Below are positions 42,606 to 53,765 of a stretch of DNA of 64,000 nucleotides, piece by piece. Position numbers and translations under genes: made by a program. Under the pieces are notes generated by a model, which was given only the letters and a program-made list of their open reading frames with translations, did no database searches and was not told the DNA's origin. Numbering within the stretch: position 1 is the stretch's first letter; the number at the start of each line of letters is the position of its first letter. Origin of the DNA: Cepaea nemoralis (lineage: Eukaryota; Mollusca; Gastropoda; Stylommatophora; Helicidae); the NCBI GenBank assembly GCA_014155875.1, contig JACEFZ010022436.1:1-64000 (forward strand), in the 5' to 3' direction.

Positions 42606-43169
42606 TACCCTAATTGTGTCAGTGTGTGTTTATCGCTCGTGTGCTGACAAAGGCTCTAGCACTCTAGCAGCAAGGACGATTTTGAGACTTGTGAGCGTGC
42701 TCTAAAACAGTACAGCTCGCCAATTCTGTTTCTCTTTTAATTAGACATGATTTAAGTAATCCTGCTTACAGCTTCTTTAATATCAGATCTTGCATAATTA
42801 TTGTGCGTTTGTCTGTTCATTGTCTACGCGTTACTATTATTTTACCAGATCCTTTCCAGCTCATTTCTAGGATTTTAATTTTAATCTTCTCCACCTCTGT
42901 TACTGCATTACTACTAAAAGCATTATATCATCAACAAATTATCATCTGGTTCGCTCATTGACTAACTCATTGCAAAGACTAGTAATCGAATAAAACATTA
43001 TCGCAAATTCATACTCGGCATTGCCCAACGATGTCACCGCCCAGGGTCATTCACATGAAACGGATCACTGAGTGCAGTACGGTTCTGGACTGCCAATATT
43101 TCCATATCGATTTCCCAGCTGTTCTATGTATGTATGTATGTGTTTCAATTGTTTCATAATTATCTAAAA
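42606..43169. other. Nothing recognised
   Basis: AT-rich sequence with no supported coding frame. It may include remaining 5' sequence of the minus-strand RTE. Confidence 0.35.
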
Positions 43170-44110
43170 TCGTATTTCTGTGCACCCTACATTTATTTGC
43201 ATAACCTTCCGGAAAACTTCACGGTCATAAGCAAGATGCCCCGCGTCAGATACACCCGTCTGGAGATCATCCGCCACATCCTCATCCTGCACCTATCTTA
43301 TCTTTGACCTTCCTCTTCCTCTCTTCCCAGGCATATACCCCTCCAATCCTCCATTATATAATTTATTGTTCTCTCCACATTTTCGTGACGTTCCAAGTGA
43401 CCAAAATATTTAAATTTTGTTTGTTTTATCTTCTTTAGTAGCCAACCTACAATATTCATATTATTCTGCTCTTGTCGTATGGGTGCATTTGTAATTTGTT
43501 CTTTTCTGTATCCAAGATATTCTTAGAATTCGTCTATAACATTTAATGTTTGGCACTCTTCCGAATTCCAGATCCATTCTCTTAAAAATCTCATTGTTTG
43601 TAGTTCTCTGTCCCACTCCACAATTTATTCTTTTTTTTTTGGGGGGGGGGGGGGGGGTGGAGGGCGCTCACTGGCTTTTGAACTCGAGCATAAACCATAC
43701 TTCTAGTAGGGCTGGACTGAATTTTGTATGTGGATTAGCTTTCCCTAATAACAGTGACTCTCGCCATCAGGCGAACCCACTCCGACTTCAGAGGTGATTT
43801 TAGTTTCTGAAGAGTAATAGATATTCATCTTTTATTTTCTTTCATCATGTCACCATTATCGGTAATGAATGAACCAAGATATCTAAATGTTTACACCACC
43901 TCCAATGTTTCCTCGTTAACATATATTTCTTTCTCTATAGTAGTTTTATCTGTATGCATTATGTTTGTTTTTGCTAAGATGTTAAGATGTAAGTTGTGAT
44001 TTTGACTTTTCTTTAAATATTTTTTTGAGTTAAGGATTTTAGTTTTTCTATGCCATTCTTTTTTACGTGGATGGCAACACTGTATCATCAGCATATATTT
44101 TAATAATTAG
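43170..44110 (-). pseudogene. RTE-like family 3 relic, split by a SINE-B
   Basis: On minus, 44,110-43,801 gives a decayed ADDTVL, then HRKTKILNSKKYLKKSQNHN, NLHLNILAKTNIMHTDK and EIYVNEETLEVV (the thumb region). After the SINE, 43,620-43,170 gives IFKRMDLEFGRVPNIKCYRR, LRISWIQKRTNYKC, MPGKRGRGRSK and SDAGHLAYDREVFRKVM. It is the counterpart of the plus-strand piece at 16,075-16,480. Confidence 0.65.
43625..43800 (-). mobile_element. SINE-B fragment with T/G run
   Basis: Matches the SINE-B body (gactgaattttgtatgtgga, aggcgaacccactccgactt) in reverse orientation. It begins on plus with a T run followed by about 17 G at 43,641-43,657. The head with the A and B boxes is missing. Confidence 0.6.
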
Positions 44111-44186
44111 TAATAGATTAGTATATGTATGTGTGGGTCTGTCTCTTCTCGCTCTAATAGTCCATTAGATCTTCTTATATTATCAC

Positions 44187-44192
<6 letters not shown>

Positions 44193-44260
<68 letters not shown>
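44193..44260. repeat. (TA)n microsatellite
   Basis: Uninterrupted TA repeat of about 34 units. The Tyr-Ile-rich small frame on minus is only this repeat translated. Confidence 0.95.
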
Positions 44261-44262
<2 letters not shown>

Positions 44263-44701
44263 GAAAACAAATTTATGAAGACGGTGTGCTGTTGAAAAAT
44301 TCGGTGATGCACTGGTACACCACTTTTTACATCAGGATTCTCATTCCCATTTGTGTGGAAAAGTTTTTGCCATAAACAACAGGACAACCCAGTTGTTGAG
44401 CTGTAGTTGAAGTCCTTGTATTGTTTTGTTCCATGTCCATAGGGCGATAGCTTGGCCGCATGTTGTAAGTGAGACAATACATTACTGATCTGACACTTGG
44501 CATGACATGAAGATTATCATAGGAAACTTAACCAGAATAAAAATGTGTCATTGAATTGGACAAGCAACAGCTGCATTTTTTTAAAATTTAAATCTTGAAC
44601 AAATAGTAAGCAAACATTAAAATTCGCAAAGGCCTATTTGATGTAGTTTTACAGAAGAAAGCTGACAATTCCCCGAACAGTCAAATGCGTAGTCAAACAA
44701 T
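44261..44701. other. Nothing recognised
   Basis: I see no supported coding frame or named repeat. A short RTE scrap (tttacagaagaaagctgac) may be present near 44,650. Confidence 0.35.
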
Positions 44702-45620
44702 CTAAACCCTCATCACTCCTCGCTGTCGCATTCTTGCCAGACCATGGTGATCCATTTGCTCCTCTGAGGTGTACACGTGCTCCCACAAGGTCGCAACCAC
44801 GTCTGCCTTATCATGCATCAATACTCCACCAAGTTTTGCAGAGCCAGCCAATCCGTCTGCCTGTTCATTCCCCAGCACATCAGCATGCCCCGGAGAAAAG
44901 ATCCAGACGATGCTTGTCACCCGTGACTTCCAAAGCGAAGCAAGCCAATCTGCACAAAGCTTGCCTGTCCTCACCCTACTGAGCATGCTTTCTGAGTCAG
45001 TTACAATCACGATGTGTGTGTGTATCACATTCTCCATCCAGCGGAAAGCTGCACTGACTGCCTCCACCTCCATTCTTAAGCTAGATGTGGTATTCTTCTT
45101 CTTCTTCTGCGTTCATCCGGAGTTTTTTTTCCGGATGTGATTGCGTTGTGCCTGTTTACAGCAGAGCTGTGTTCTTGCGCCGTTAGGCCGACACATCCGA
45201 CTTCTGTGGGCATTTGTTGACCGGGTTAACCTTCCCAGGGAGATGTGGTATCATATGCCAGGCTCTCCTGCACCAATTGCCGACCATTAGCTTTTGCTAA
45301 GAACCCCCAGGCACTTCTCCTACCTCTCAACACTGACCCATCTGTGTAGATAATCACATCACCTGAATTAGTTGCTGAATTTCCACTTCCATGGCCCCTG
45401 CTGGCCACTCCCCACTCAATGTGATTATAACTCTGCACAAGTCTAACTGCTCCACTGGCACTCTGATCCACTCTTCCCCTCGCCTAATGTTCTCCAAGAT
45501 GCACACCTATCTGATCGTATCCTCTGCCTGAGCCATCCATGATTTCCCTCTTATCAGTCGTTGGCCCTTAACTGCGTCCAACGCCTCATGCAACGGACCT
45601 GTGTCAGCAGCTACTCTGCA
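44702..45620 (-). pseudogene. I/Jockey-like LINE fragment: RNase H region, split by SINE-GAA
   Basis: Minus strand from 45,620: ADTGPLHEALDAVKGQRLIR and GKSWMAQAEDTIRQVC, then DVIIYTDGSVLRGRRSAWGF (first catalytic Asp, 45,471-45,252 frame). After the SINE, MEVEAVSAAFRWMEN (Glu), IVIVTDSESMLSRV (Asp) and FSPGHADVLGNEQADGLAGSA (last Asp). It is a relative of the fragment at 23,139-24,791 and equally 5' truncated. Confidence 0.78.
45094..45240 (-). mobile_element. SINE-GAA copy 3
   Basis: A 147-bp insertion with an exact 11-bp target duplication, agatgtggtat, at 45083-45093 and 45241-45251. On plus it starts with the TTC tail and ends gttaaccttcccaggg. It splits the RNase H sequence between its first Asp and Glu motifs. 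Confidence 0.9.
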
Positions 45621-46060
45621 TGAAGGGAAAAGTTGGACAGCAAGAACAAAGACAGGTAAAATGTTACTGAGAAACTTGAACTAAACCTAACTCCACAAGA
45701 AAACAGGAAGCTTGCCTTCCAGTTGTTCATAATAACATATAATCATAGAAAAGAAACTACAGTCACTACATTAAGTCATAATGATGGGTTATTTAAACGT
45801 CAGGAGGAACTAAAAGAAAATGTGACAAAACCAGCCAGCATCATGAAAGAGCATTAGAGGCTGAGAAAAGTAGGCTTCACAGGACTACACCCATGAAGTA
45901 CAAGTACTACATACAGACAATAATGGCAAGTCACTCACTAATGAACAGACAGATGGATTAAAAAAAAACAAGATGCATAACTGCGGCAGCCAAACCCCCA
46001 GCAGACGACAAAAGTTATATAAAGCTGCTGCAACAGAGTGAAAGATCATTGGCTAAAAAG
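45621..46060. other. Nothing recognised
   Basis: No supported coding frame. The right end adjoins the start of duplication copy R. Confidence 0.35.
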
Positions 46061-46308
46061 AAAAAAGGTATTAAGAAAACTGCAAAAACAAGCGGCCTTT
46101 AAATCTAAACAAAACAGTAACAGACGGTTGAATGTGGTCCAAGTTTTTATGTTGTAAAAGAAGAGCCAAGTACAGTCAAAAGTTAGGGGCAGCTGAGCTA
46201 GCGGTGGACTGATACAGGTGGGAAAATAACATCTAGAGATGGCCGAATGGCAGTGTCTCAGAGGATACAATCAGGGAATAAGTTGGAGATTTATTGCAAC
46301 CAAAGTTC

Positions 46309-46309
<1 letters not shown>

Positions 46310-46354
<45 letters not shown>
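46310..46354. repeat. (TGAT)n microsatellite
   Basis: About eleven TGAT units. The L copy has only three near 2,310, so it has changed length since the duplication. Confidence 0.9.
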
Positions 46355-46407
46355 GTCCAACTTGGACACAATAAATGGGAAATTAACAAAATCATAAAAT
46401 GTGTATT

Positions 46408-46553
46408 TTGCTTCTTCTTCATCCGGAGAGTATTTTTTTTTTCTGGACGTTATTGCATTGTGCCTGTTTAAGCAGAGCTGCATTCTTGCACAGTTAGGCC
46501 AACACATCTATCTGACTTCTGCGGGCATTTGTTGACCAGTCTAACCTTCCCGG
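46408..46553 (-). mobile_element. SINE-GAA copy 4 (R-specific)
   Basis: A 146-bp insertion between aaatgtgtatt (46397-46407) and aaattgtgtatt (46554-46565), a slightly diverged target duplication. The empty site in L is aaattgtgtatt at 2361-2372. Confidence 0.88.
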
Positions 46554-46830
46554 AAATTGTGTATTGAAAATCACCAGTCTCAGACTATATTCAGCATCAT
46601 CACTTTGTCGACCCTGTGATGAAGCCTGGCGGTACTAGTCTCCAGCATTTTCTGTTGTATATTCCGATAGTTATTTTTTTCATGATCAAATGTCCGACAA
46701 TTTACATTGTTATAGTCAGCTTTTCTCTTCATCGTGGCTTGACGTAGATTATTCCGCCATTTAATGAGACCTGAGTAACCTTCCTTTCTCATTTTTATTT
46801 CCCTCAAAAATAAACAGTGTGGTGTGTGTG

Positions 46831-46861
<31 letters not shown>

Positions 46862-47225
46862 TCAAATCTAATGGCTTGGTTATTACACATGATTTCCAAG
46901 TACACACGTGCTGTATCATATTAGTTTTATTTTTATGAAACTTATGTCACTTACGCAAAACTGTTAACCAAATAACAGAATTTTAAATTATATGAGCACA
47001 TCATAAATATTTATTTATTATCATAAAGTATTTCATTTGTTTTTATTTACAATTCACATACAATTATATATCAACATTACTTTTTATGAAACACGCATTT
47101 AAAAGAAACCATGTTTTATTGTTAATGGTAACGTAACATGACCCATCAATAGACATAACAATATCAGTAATGTTAAATAAATGTATCACTTTGTGGTATA
47201 CACATGTTAATCATCAACAAGCATT
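46831..47225. other. (TA)n tract, then duplicated AT-rich DNA
   Basis: A TA repeat covers about 46,831-46,861. The remainder matches 2,877-3,190 in L and shows no gene. Confidence 0.6.
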
Positions 47226-47287
47226 TCTTCTTCTTCTTCTTTCGTTCGCCTAAAATATGTTTATAACTGCAATGTTGTCTCTTGTAT
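47226..47287 (-). mobile_element. Family-2 LINE, 62-bp 3' tail only
   Basis: On plus it reads a TTC repeat, then tttcgttcgcc and gcaatgttgtctcttgta, matching the extreme 3' end of the element at 30,645. L lacks it at 3,195. It is a very short 5'-truncated insertion with at most a 4-bp target duplication (attt). Confidence 0.7.
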
Positions 47288-47600
47288 TTAAAAGATATGT
47301 TTCAAAAAGAGAAAAGAAAAATTACAACCGGATTGAGCTTACTGAGAAGAAGACTCAATGTATCAAGAGAGAAAATCAGAAATGAAGAAATAAGGACTAA
47401 TGTGTGGGTTATCACAGTGCTAGATTTCATTAGAGAACAGCAAGTTAAATGGTTCAGCCATATCACTAGGCTACAAACTGACAGTACACCACAAGAAGCA
47501 ATGATGCACAGATCAAATTTAACAAGAAGAAGAGGCCAACCATGTAAATGATTGACAGAGGGAATAAGAGTCCATGGGAATCTTGATACATGAACCCCAT
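47288..47600 (+). pseudogene. RTE-like C-terminal relic
   Basis: The open frame 47,282-47,551 reads ITTGLSLLRRRLNVSREK, EIRTNVWVITVLDFIREQQV, KWFSHITRLQTDSTPQEAMM and RRRGQPCK. This has the retroelement order W-F-G-H-like, R, then an RxRGxP-like end. It predates the duplication, and the L copy has lost most of it. Confidence 0.6.
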
Positions 47601-47861
47601 AAACGGGCACTCTCCCACTATTTACGCTTCATCTCAACACTGCAAGGTTCAAGAGGAACAAGATGAGATTAATGAAACCATTGACAGTTGTAATAATGCT
47701 GGTCATGTTGAATGATTATATCACATCATGGTGTACATAATTAATCATAGAAGGGAGAGTGGGGTGTCAAACTGACTGCCTTGTGTGTTAAAGGTTTTGG
47801 TTGTTTCCCCACCTCATCACACATCACAAACAATCATCACATTCTTTTTAAAACAGACTCT

Positions 47862-50183
47862 TCAATTTGTTTTCACCCCACAGCATTTACAGCAATCAAG
47901 CACATGGATGCATATTTTAGAAGATGGATCAAAGGGCAATTGCCAATAAGGAATCCTGTCTATTGTTGGTATTGTTAAGTCTACAGCGGATTTAAACAAC
48001 AGTTTGTCTTTCATCATCTGTGGTAGAGGTAACTTGTTGACACGGTTCTCACGGCCAGAGGCTGTCCCCACAGCAGATGATACTTCCACAAAAGCCAGCC
48101 TGAACAGGGACACTGGCTGTGAAGACATCTCACCAAGCAGATTCAAACACTGTTTATATTTTTTCTTTTCCAGATATGAATGAACAGGTTTGTTATATGT
48201 TAGTGAAATCAGGTCAGATTTTGTAAGCCACGTGATGTCAACAAAATGACGAGCCAGGGATGCATTATTGCTTAACAGTGCTGTACATAAAGGAGATATT
48301 TCAAATGTGGGATCAGCATGTGAGAAGTATTTAAAGTATTTGTCTGATCTTACAGTTATGGGCCCTGTTCCATACGTTATAAGTTTACAAATAGTGTCAC
48401 TGTCATTACAAAGTAAAATTCTATGAAACATTTCAGGTTGTAAATAAGACAAAGAGGCACCCCGAGCAAGGAAAACTTCTAGGCAGTCTGTTATATCTTT
48501 ATTACGCATATACGACTCGGGCTGGAAGTATGACACTGCTGTCTTTGTCCTAACTTTTTTACTGACGGCATTAATGTCAGCTCCTGCATCCAGTAGAATC
48601 TGTACAACCTCTTTTCTGTATCTGCTTGCAGCCAACATTAATGATGACAGGCCATCATTATTTTGCAAGTTAACGTCACATCCTGCATTGATTAGAGTGG
48701 TTACAATGTCATTGGTTCCGTGGTCATAGCCACCATCAGCAATTCTATTTATTGCATGCAGCAAGGCTGTATTGCCATTAATATCAGTGATATTCATATC
48801 AGGATTGTGATTTATCACCCCCTTGACCACATCTACATTGCTGTATCTTGCTGCTTGCATCAAAACTGTCAGTCCTTCGTTATTTTGTGAGTTGACAAAA
48901 TATTGGTCTTTAACACATCTGATTAGAAATTCAGCATTGCTATCACAGCCTTGATAGACAGCATAGGAAAAGGCACTATCACCTTCATTGTCTCTCCTGT
49001 TAATGTCATCCCCGTAGTCTAATAGTAACCGAAGAAGATCTGTACTATTGGCGGTTAAAGCCGCAAGCATTAATGGTGATGCGTCACCATGAATATTAGG
49101 AGAAGCCCCATTTTCAAGCAGTACTTTAACTAGCTGTAGCTTAGACGCGTGGCGCATAGCTTTCCTACCTAGAACCAGAAACAGAGGAATGTAGCTACCA
49201 TATGCTTCTACCATCTTATTTACATCAGCCCCTTTCCAAATTAGAAATGAAGCAATTTCTCTGTTTCCAGTCTCCGCTAACAATCGTTCCCAACAAAGAT
49301 TCTTGCCCGTAATGTCAAATACAATATCAATAAAATGGCTTATGAATTCAACATTTGTTCCTCTTACTGCTGATAATAACAAATTCTGCTGATGTTTAGA
49401 AATATATTGTTGAGTTTCATGCTTGCAATACTCAAGCAGGAAGTTAATGTAGGGCACACTCTGATTACGTATGAGACTGTATAAAGCGCCACTGAGGTGA
49501 AAATTTACACCATGTCGCAGTAAAAGTTTAGCACAGTCAGTGTGGCCATTAACAAGGGCCAGGTCAATTGGTGAGTAATAGAACATTTCGTCATGAACAT
49601 TGGCTCCATATTTTAACATTACTTCAATCATGTCATAATGACCACTTTCTGCTGCAATAGTTAACGGGTGATACCTATATGTCCCATTTGTCTTGTTCAG
49701 ATCAGCACCATGCTGGCAGAGCAACTCAACCATAGGATAACTGCCAGCTCTAGCTGCCACAGACAAAGGCGAAACTGATGGCCCACCATTCACATCCGCT
49801 CCTAATTCCAAGAGTCGTTTGACCATTGAAATATGATCTTTAGTAATCGGACTAGCTTCACACAAAAAACGTTTGTTGTAGACATTACTGACCATCCTGA
49901 TCTTAACTTGCTCCTCTAAATCTACACAGTCTAAAAATATATCAAGAAATTTCACATTACAAGTTTGAACGGCAATGTGTAGGGGTGTTTCTTCACTTGT
50001 ATAAAAAGTATATTTATTTGCTCTCCTCCATACAGCATCAGAAAGTTCCCTACTCAACAGTTGCATCAACTGGGGTGCATTCATGCCTGTGTCGAGTTCT
50101 ATGTTTTCAGTAGCATGCCTTCCTTCTTGTGTCGGATACTCTTCTGCTGACTGGATCCTGTCTGCTGCAGCAAGTCTTGACAT
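47862..50183 (-). CDS. Ankyrin-repeat protein with SOCS box (ASB-like), intact
   Basis: 773 codons are open in a single exon from ATG 50183. Residues about 64-590 hold ankyrin-type repeats, for example ETPLHIAVQTCNVKFLDIFL, HPLTIAAESGHYDMIEVMLK, SPIDLALVNGHTDCAKLLLR and SSLMLAASRYRKEVVQILLD. Residues about 690-731 look like a SOCS box: SLFRLAFVEV (692-701) fits the elongin-binding BC-box pattern with Ala in the Cys position, and LPLP (718-721) fits the Cul5-box. ASB proteins are substrate adaptors of elongin B/C-cullin-5 ubiquitin ligases. By analogy this one would select a target through its repeats, in the cytoplasm or nucleus. No signal peptide or membrane segment is seen. A Cys-rich tail (LDCCKCCGV) follows. 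Target unknown. The frameshifted partner is at 3,610-5,946. The start is supported by conservation in both copies and a nearby acceptor site. Confidence 0.85.
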   Translation of the reverse strand: MSRLAAADRIQSAEEYPTQEGRHATENIELDTGMNAPQLMQLLSRELSDAVWRRANKYTFYTSEETPLHIAVQTCNVKFLDIFLDCVDLEEQVKIRMVSNVYNKRFLCEASPITKDHISMVKRLLELGADVNGGPSVSPLSVAARAGSYPMVELLCQHGADLNKTNGTYRYHPLTIAAESGHYDMIEVMLKYGANVHDEMFYYSPIDLALVNGHTDCAKLLLRHGVNFHLSGALYSLIRNQSVPYINFLLEYCKHETQQYISKHQQNLLLSAVRGTNVEFISHFIDIVFDITGKNLCWERLLAETGNREIASFLIWKGADVNKMVEAYGSYIPLFLVLGRKAMRHASKLQLVKVLLENGASPNIHGDASPLMLAALTANSTDLLRLLLDYGDDINRRDNEGDSAFSYAVYQGCDSNAEFLIRCVKDQYFVNSQNNEGLTVLMQAARYSNVDVVKGVINHNPDMNITDINGNTALLHAINRIADGGYDHGTNDIVTTLINAGCDVNLQNNDGLSSLMLAASRYRKEVVQILLDAGADINAVSKKVRTKTAVSYFQPESYMRNKDITDCLEVFLARGASLSYLQPEMFHRILLCNDSDTICKLITYGTGPITVRSDKYFKYFSHADPTFEISPLCTALLSNNASLARHFVDITWLTKSDLISLTYNKPVHSYLEKKKYKQCLNLLGEMSSQPVSLFRLAFVEVSSAVGTASGRENRVNKLPLPQMMKDKLLFKSAVDLTIPTIDRIPYWQLPFDPSSKICIHVLDCCKCCGVKTN

Positions 50184-50206
50184 CTTCTGTTCTGATATTT
50201 TCTAAT

Positions 50207-50225
50207 CTGAAATGTAAGTACAAAA
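50207..50225 (-). promoter_or_regulatory. Candidate 3' splice site of the 5' UTR intron
   Basis: Read on minus, ttttgtacttacatttcag ends at 50207, 23 bp before the start codon at 50183. A pyrimidine-rich stretch closing with CAG is what an intron end looks like, and it is kept at 5,947-5,965 in L. The first exon and promoter would lie further upstream and are not identified. Confidence 0.55.
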
Positions 50226-50884
50226 TCTAGTGTGTTACTATGATTAAATTTATTAAATATTATTCTAAATATTATTAAAATGGTTGCACAAAAAGTATTA
50301 TATTACCTGTTTTCTTACCAAAAATTTGCATGCGCACAATTGCAGTCACCAGCAGAGATAGTGCCATTGTAATAGTTCACAAAAATGACAGTTGCTATCA
50401 AGGACCTGCCTAATAATGAATTCTTGGTCATGGAGAAATAAAGAATAATTCATAATGTATATTCAATAGCAAAATCGTGTGAAGCTAAGTGGGAAGTTCA
50501 GACAGAGTTGTGGTTTCAGGGAGTGGAGAGACCAAGTTGCATGAATGGCCATGTTTGGCATTTCCTGCATTGTCTTGATGCCAATGTGAAGCATTTTTGT
50601 CCTGGATCTTTGCAGGTGATGAAAACTAAGAGCACCATAAAAGTGAAGGAAGATTGTCAGGTGAAAGCATCTCTAAATTAAGAATCCAGTTATGTTTTTT
50701 TTTTTGGGGTCCATGTTATACTGAGGTAGAGAAGGATATTATCAAGAAATTGGTTGATCTTATTAGTGAGATGACTGCTTTTATGTGCAGTGTTTTTCAG
50801 CTCTCTGTGACAGACAAGAAGCCACATTGAAATAGCACTTATAAATAAAGACCTGTTAAAATCCATACTTATAGATTTGTCAAA
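50226..50884. other. Non-coding DNA upstream of the ankyrin gene
   Basis: Likely intron or 5' flank by position. It matches 5,966-6,949 with gaps and shows no recognisable promoter motif. Confidence 0.45.
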
Positions 50885-51138
50885 GTGATAGGGGCTTTAG
50901 ATGTGAAGATCACAATACAGTTAATCTAATGAGTAATATGCCAATTTTATACTGATAATCATGAGTAGAGTTAGAAATAGGATGAAATTAGAAACCAGTG
51001 ATGAACAATGTAGATCTGAAGAGGGAAAGGGCACAAATAATGTCATATAAATTCTCAGGACAATATTATAATGATCTATAAAGTAAACATAGATCTGTAC
51101 TTTTGCTTCATGGACCTCATAAAGGCAATTTATAGTTT
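50885..51138 (+). pseudogene. RTE-like RT relic
   Basis: Pieces such as RVRNRMKLE, DEQCRSEEGKGTNNVI and IDLYFCFMDLIKAI are visible in shifting frames. It is shared with 6,950-7,161 in L. Confidence 0.6.
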
Positions 51139-51139
51139 T

Positions 51140-51325
51140 TATTTGTGATTTCTTGGCAAGTTTACATTGAGTAATTTCCATTGCTTCCTGGATGACCGGC
51201 ACTCATCCCATTGTATACAAACTATTGTAAGGTGGTCTGCTGCCAAATCATCCACAGCAATGTTTCAAACGTATTATGTGGGATTAAATATTATCCATAA
51301 TCCCTCCGCCACAAAGCCGGCAGTT
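51140..51325 (-). mobile_element. SINE-C copy
   Basis: On minus the head gccggctttgtggcggaggg leads to a B-box-like gtttgaaac and the SINE-C body ending cttgccaagaaatcac. It lies in the part of R that L has replaced, so its age relative to the duplication is unknown. Confidence 0.7.
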
Positions 51326-51518
51326 AAAATGTGAGGAACTAAAACTTCTAGAACAGTTAAATACTGGTGGCAATTTGAGAAAACAATGTGGCATTACTGG
51401 CAGCAAACAGCAGCTGTAAGAACAACATAACAACCAGTTTCCTCAGGAACACTTGAGTATATAAAGAAAGGTGATGTGTACTGTCCCACGATTTGTTTTC
51501 ATTTAAGTGAGCATATAA

Positions 51519-51740
51519 TGAGATCAGAGCTGCAGTAGTATAGTTGTACTCCTGCCTGCCAGCCCAGAGCTCATGGGTTCAAATTCCCATCAAGGTGGAA
51601 ATGTAAATTAATCTGGGCTCCAGAGTCAATGTAGCCTAAAATGAGTACTAGAAAGTCTTAGGATATAAAGGCAGCATTCGTGATATTGACCTCCATCACC
51701 TCTCAAGTGCAGTCTGGTCTATAAAAATGATGTGGCTAGC
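51519..51740 (+). mobile_element. SINE-A, uninterrupted copy (LINE empty site)
   Basis: The head includes gtagtatagttgtactcctg and a B box, gggttcaaattcc, followed directly by the body aaggtggaaatgtaaattaa. In L the family-1 LINE sits after aaattcccatca (here 51,581-51,592), so this is the pre-insertion state. Confidence 0.85.
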
Positions 51741-51964
51741 CTGTGAATAAAGGATCCTTACATATTTTACTGATATAATGAGACGTGTAGAAAAATAGGT
51801 CACAGATTGACCGCACTTTAGAGATATATGTCTTTCATTTGCAGTGTTTTTCAGGACCGAAAAGGTGTCACAATGAATGACATACAAGATGTTAAAATGT
51901 GACAGACAAGATGTCACAGTCAAATAACAATTGTGTGTGCTTTTCTGATGACCTATTAAAATCA

Positions 51965-52885
51965 ATTGAACAGCCAAAATGAACAATCTGAACATTTTGA
52001 GGGAGACTAAGTCACAAAGACAACTTATCACAAACAGAAAGCAGTAGTCATTTTTTTTTGGCCACGTTATGAGAAGACAAAAACTAGAACATGTGACAAC
52101 TGGAAAGATTTGTGGACAGAGAGATAGAGGAAGACAACATGAGAAAATTCTTGAATCTTGTGTCATGGCACGTACGGGAATTAACACATGAACTGATCCA
52201 TGCTGTGTCGGAGATCACAATTTGTGGAGAGGCATGATCGCCCATGCCAGCCAGCAAGGCACTAGATGATTTAAAGCTTTGCCAAAGTAACCATCTACTT
52301 TAGATGTGAAGATCATTGCAAAGTAGGTCTTCGGAATCATGTGCCAAAGCTGTTACTGAGAATCATCATGGGAAGAATGAGAAATAAGATGGACCAGAAA
52401 TTGGTGATGAACACTGTCGTCTGTCAAGGCAGTCAGGTGCCAGTGTGTGGGAAAGCAGAACTCATACGCCTGGGAAGTCAGTCTGCCAAAGGGAGGAGGA
52501 ATCCAGAAAAGAAACTTGAATTGTCAAAAGATGTTGGCCTTAGTAGCACGGAGCTAGAAAATGAACAGATAATACCATTCTGCTTGTGAACCACACTAGA
52601 ATAAACACATAACAAATGATTGCAGAAGAAGAATGAATAGGAAATTATGGGAAAGAGCAATAGAAGTAAAAATAGATCCATATTTATGCTACATAGACCA
52701 TATACAGACATTTCAAAGATAACACATGATGAAATATAGAGCAATTTAATACTGATAGCAAAGACTTCACAATGCATACTGTGGTATGATTGGCAGCAGC
52801 TGTACAAACTGACAACCAGTTAGGATTATTTCAGTGAAAGGTGTACTTTCCTCATTTGTTTTCATTATATCGTGGGCATGTAATG
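51965..52885 (+). pseudogene. RTE-like relics (two pieces)
   Basis: Same pieces as 13,430-14,310: RRQKLEHVTTGKICGQRDRG, then LLRIIMGRMRNKMDQK, then a decayed TDSKDFT. An extra ~60 bp around 52,420-52,490 (gtcaaggcagtcaggtgcca) is absent from L. Confidence 0.6.
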
Positions 52886-52889
52886 AAAT

Positions 52890-53130
52890 GGGAATCATGG
52901 TAGCACAGTGGCTAACTCACTTGCCTGATGGCCATGGATTTTAATTCATTTTGGGGTGCATTTGCAAAATAGACCTGTGCTCCAAGGTCGACTCAGCCTA
53001 AAATGTGTGCCAAGAAGTAAAGGTAGCAGGTTTTTAAGAAGTGAAGGTATGGTACTGACCACATCACCCCTTGAATTTCAATTAGTCCACAAAAATATGG
53101 CTAGCACTATATGTACAATACTCCTCAAGA
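52890..53130 (+). mobile_element. SINE-A copy (pre-duplication)
   Basis: Counterpart of 14,325-14,560. A box tagcacagtggctaac, body ending atggctagcac. Confidence 0.7.
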
Positions 53131-53479
53131 TTTTAATCAATTTTTATAAAGGGCCAGGGCAAGAAGACTTTACTTACTTTATATATTAAGATCTGTAGAA
53201 ACAATATGCCATAGATTTATCTTACCTAATGAGATATTTTTTGCTTTCATCTGTAGTGCATCTTGTCTCCAAGACAGACAAGGTGTCACAGTGAGAAAGA
53301 CATGATTTCAATGTGAGACAGACAAGATGTCACAGTGAGAAAGACAATTTCAAGATGAGACAAGGTGAGATGTCACATTTATAACATTGGGTACATTTCA
53401 AATGTACCTAGTAAAATGCATATTTATAGTTTTGCCTGAGAAACCAGATGTTTACATGTGAAGATCATTGCACAATATT

Positions 53480-53655
53480 ATTGTTAATGAGAATCACGAG
53501 CTTCAGAAGTGTTAGAAACAGGCTGAGACCAGAAATTAGTGCTGAACAATGCAGTTTTGTAGCACGAAGGGGTCCTAGCAATTAAAGTGAAAACAAACTC
53601 TACCTACACTTCATTGATCAGATAAGTGTATTTCACAGTTAAAACAGATAGTTTT
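53480..53655 (+). pseudogene. RTE-like RT scrap ending at a deletion
   Basis: Matches 14,880-15,080, including the T run that in L is the tail of the 122-bp retroposed insert. It then jumps to sequence equivalent to 18,811. Confidence 0.6.
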
Positions 53656-53765
53656 TTTTTTCTCGCTTAAACGTAACCTTCCCAAGAAATCACAGCCAAA
53701 AAATGTTGGTGCTGACTGCGACATCCTGTAAGGATATACAACCAGCTAACTTGGAAGCCTAAATA
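53656..53765 (+). mobile_element. SINE-C 3' remnant at the deletion junction
   Basis: Starts inside the SINE-C body (taaacgtaaccttcccaag) and runs to its 3' end. It is the remainder of the copy at 18,655-18,905. Confidence 0.7.

Noticed and set aside
43641..43657. G run as another LINE 5' hairpin
   Set aside because: There is no pairing C run nearby and no family-1 5' UTR sequence. It adjoins a SINE-B fragment instead.
44175..44477. Tyr-Ile repeat-rich small reading frame on minus
   Set aside because: It is the (TA)n microsatellite translated, with no motif outside the repeat.
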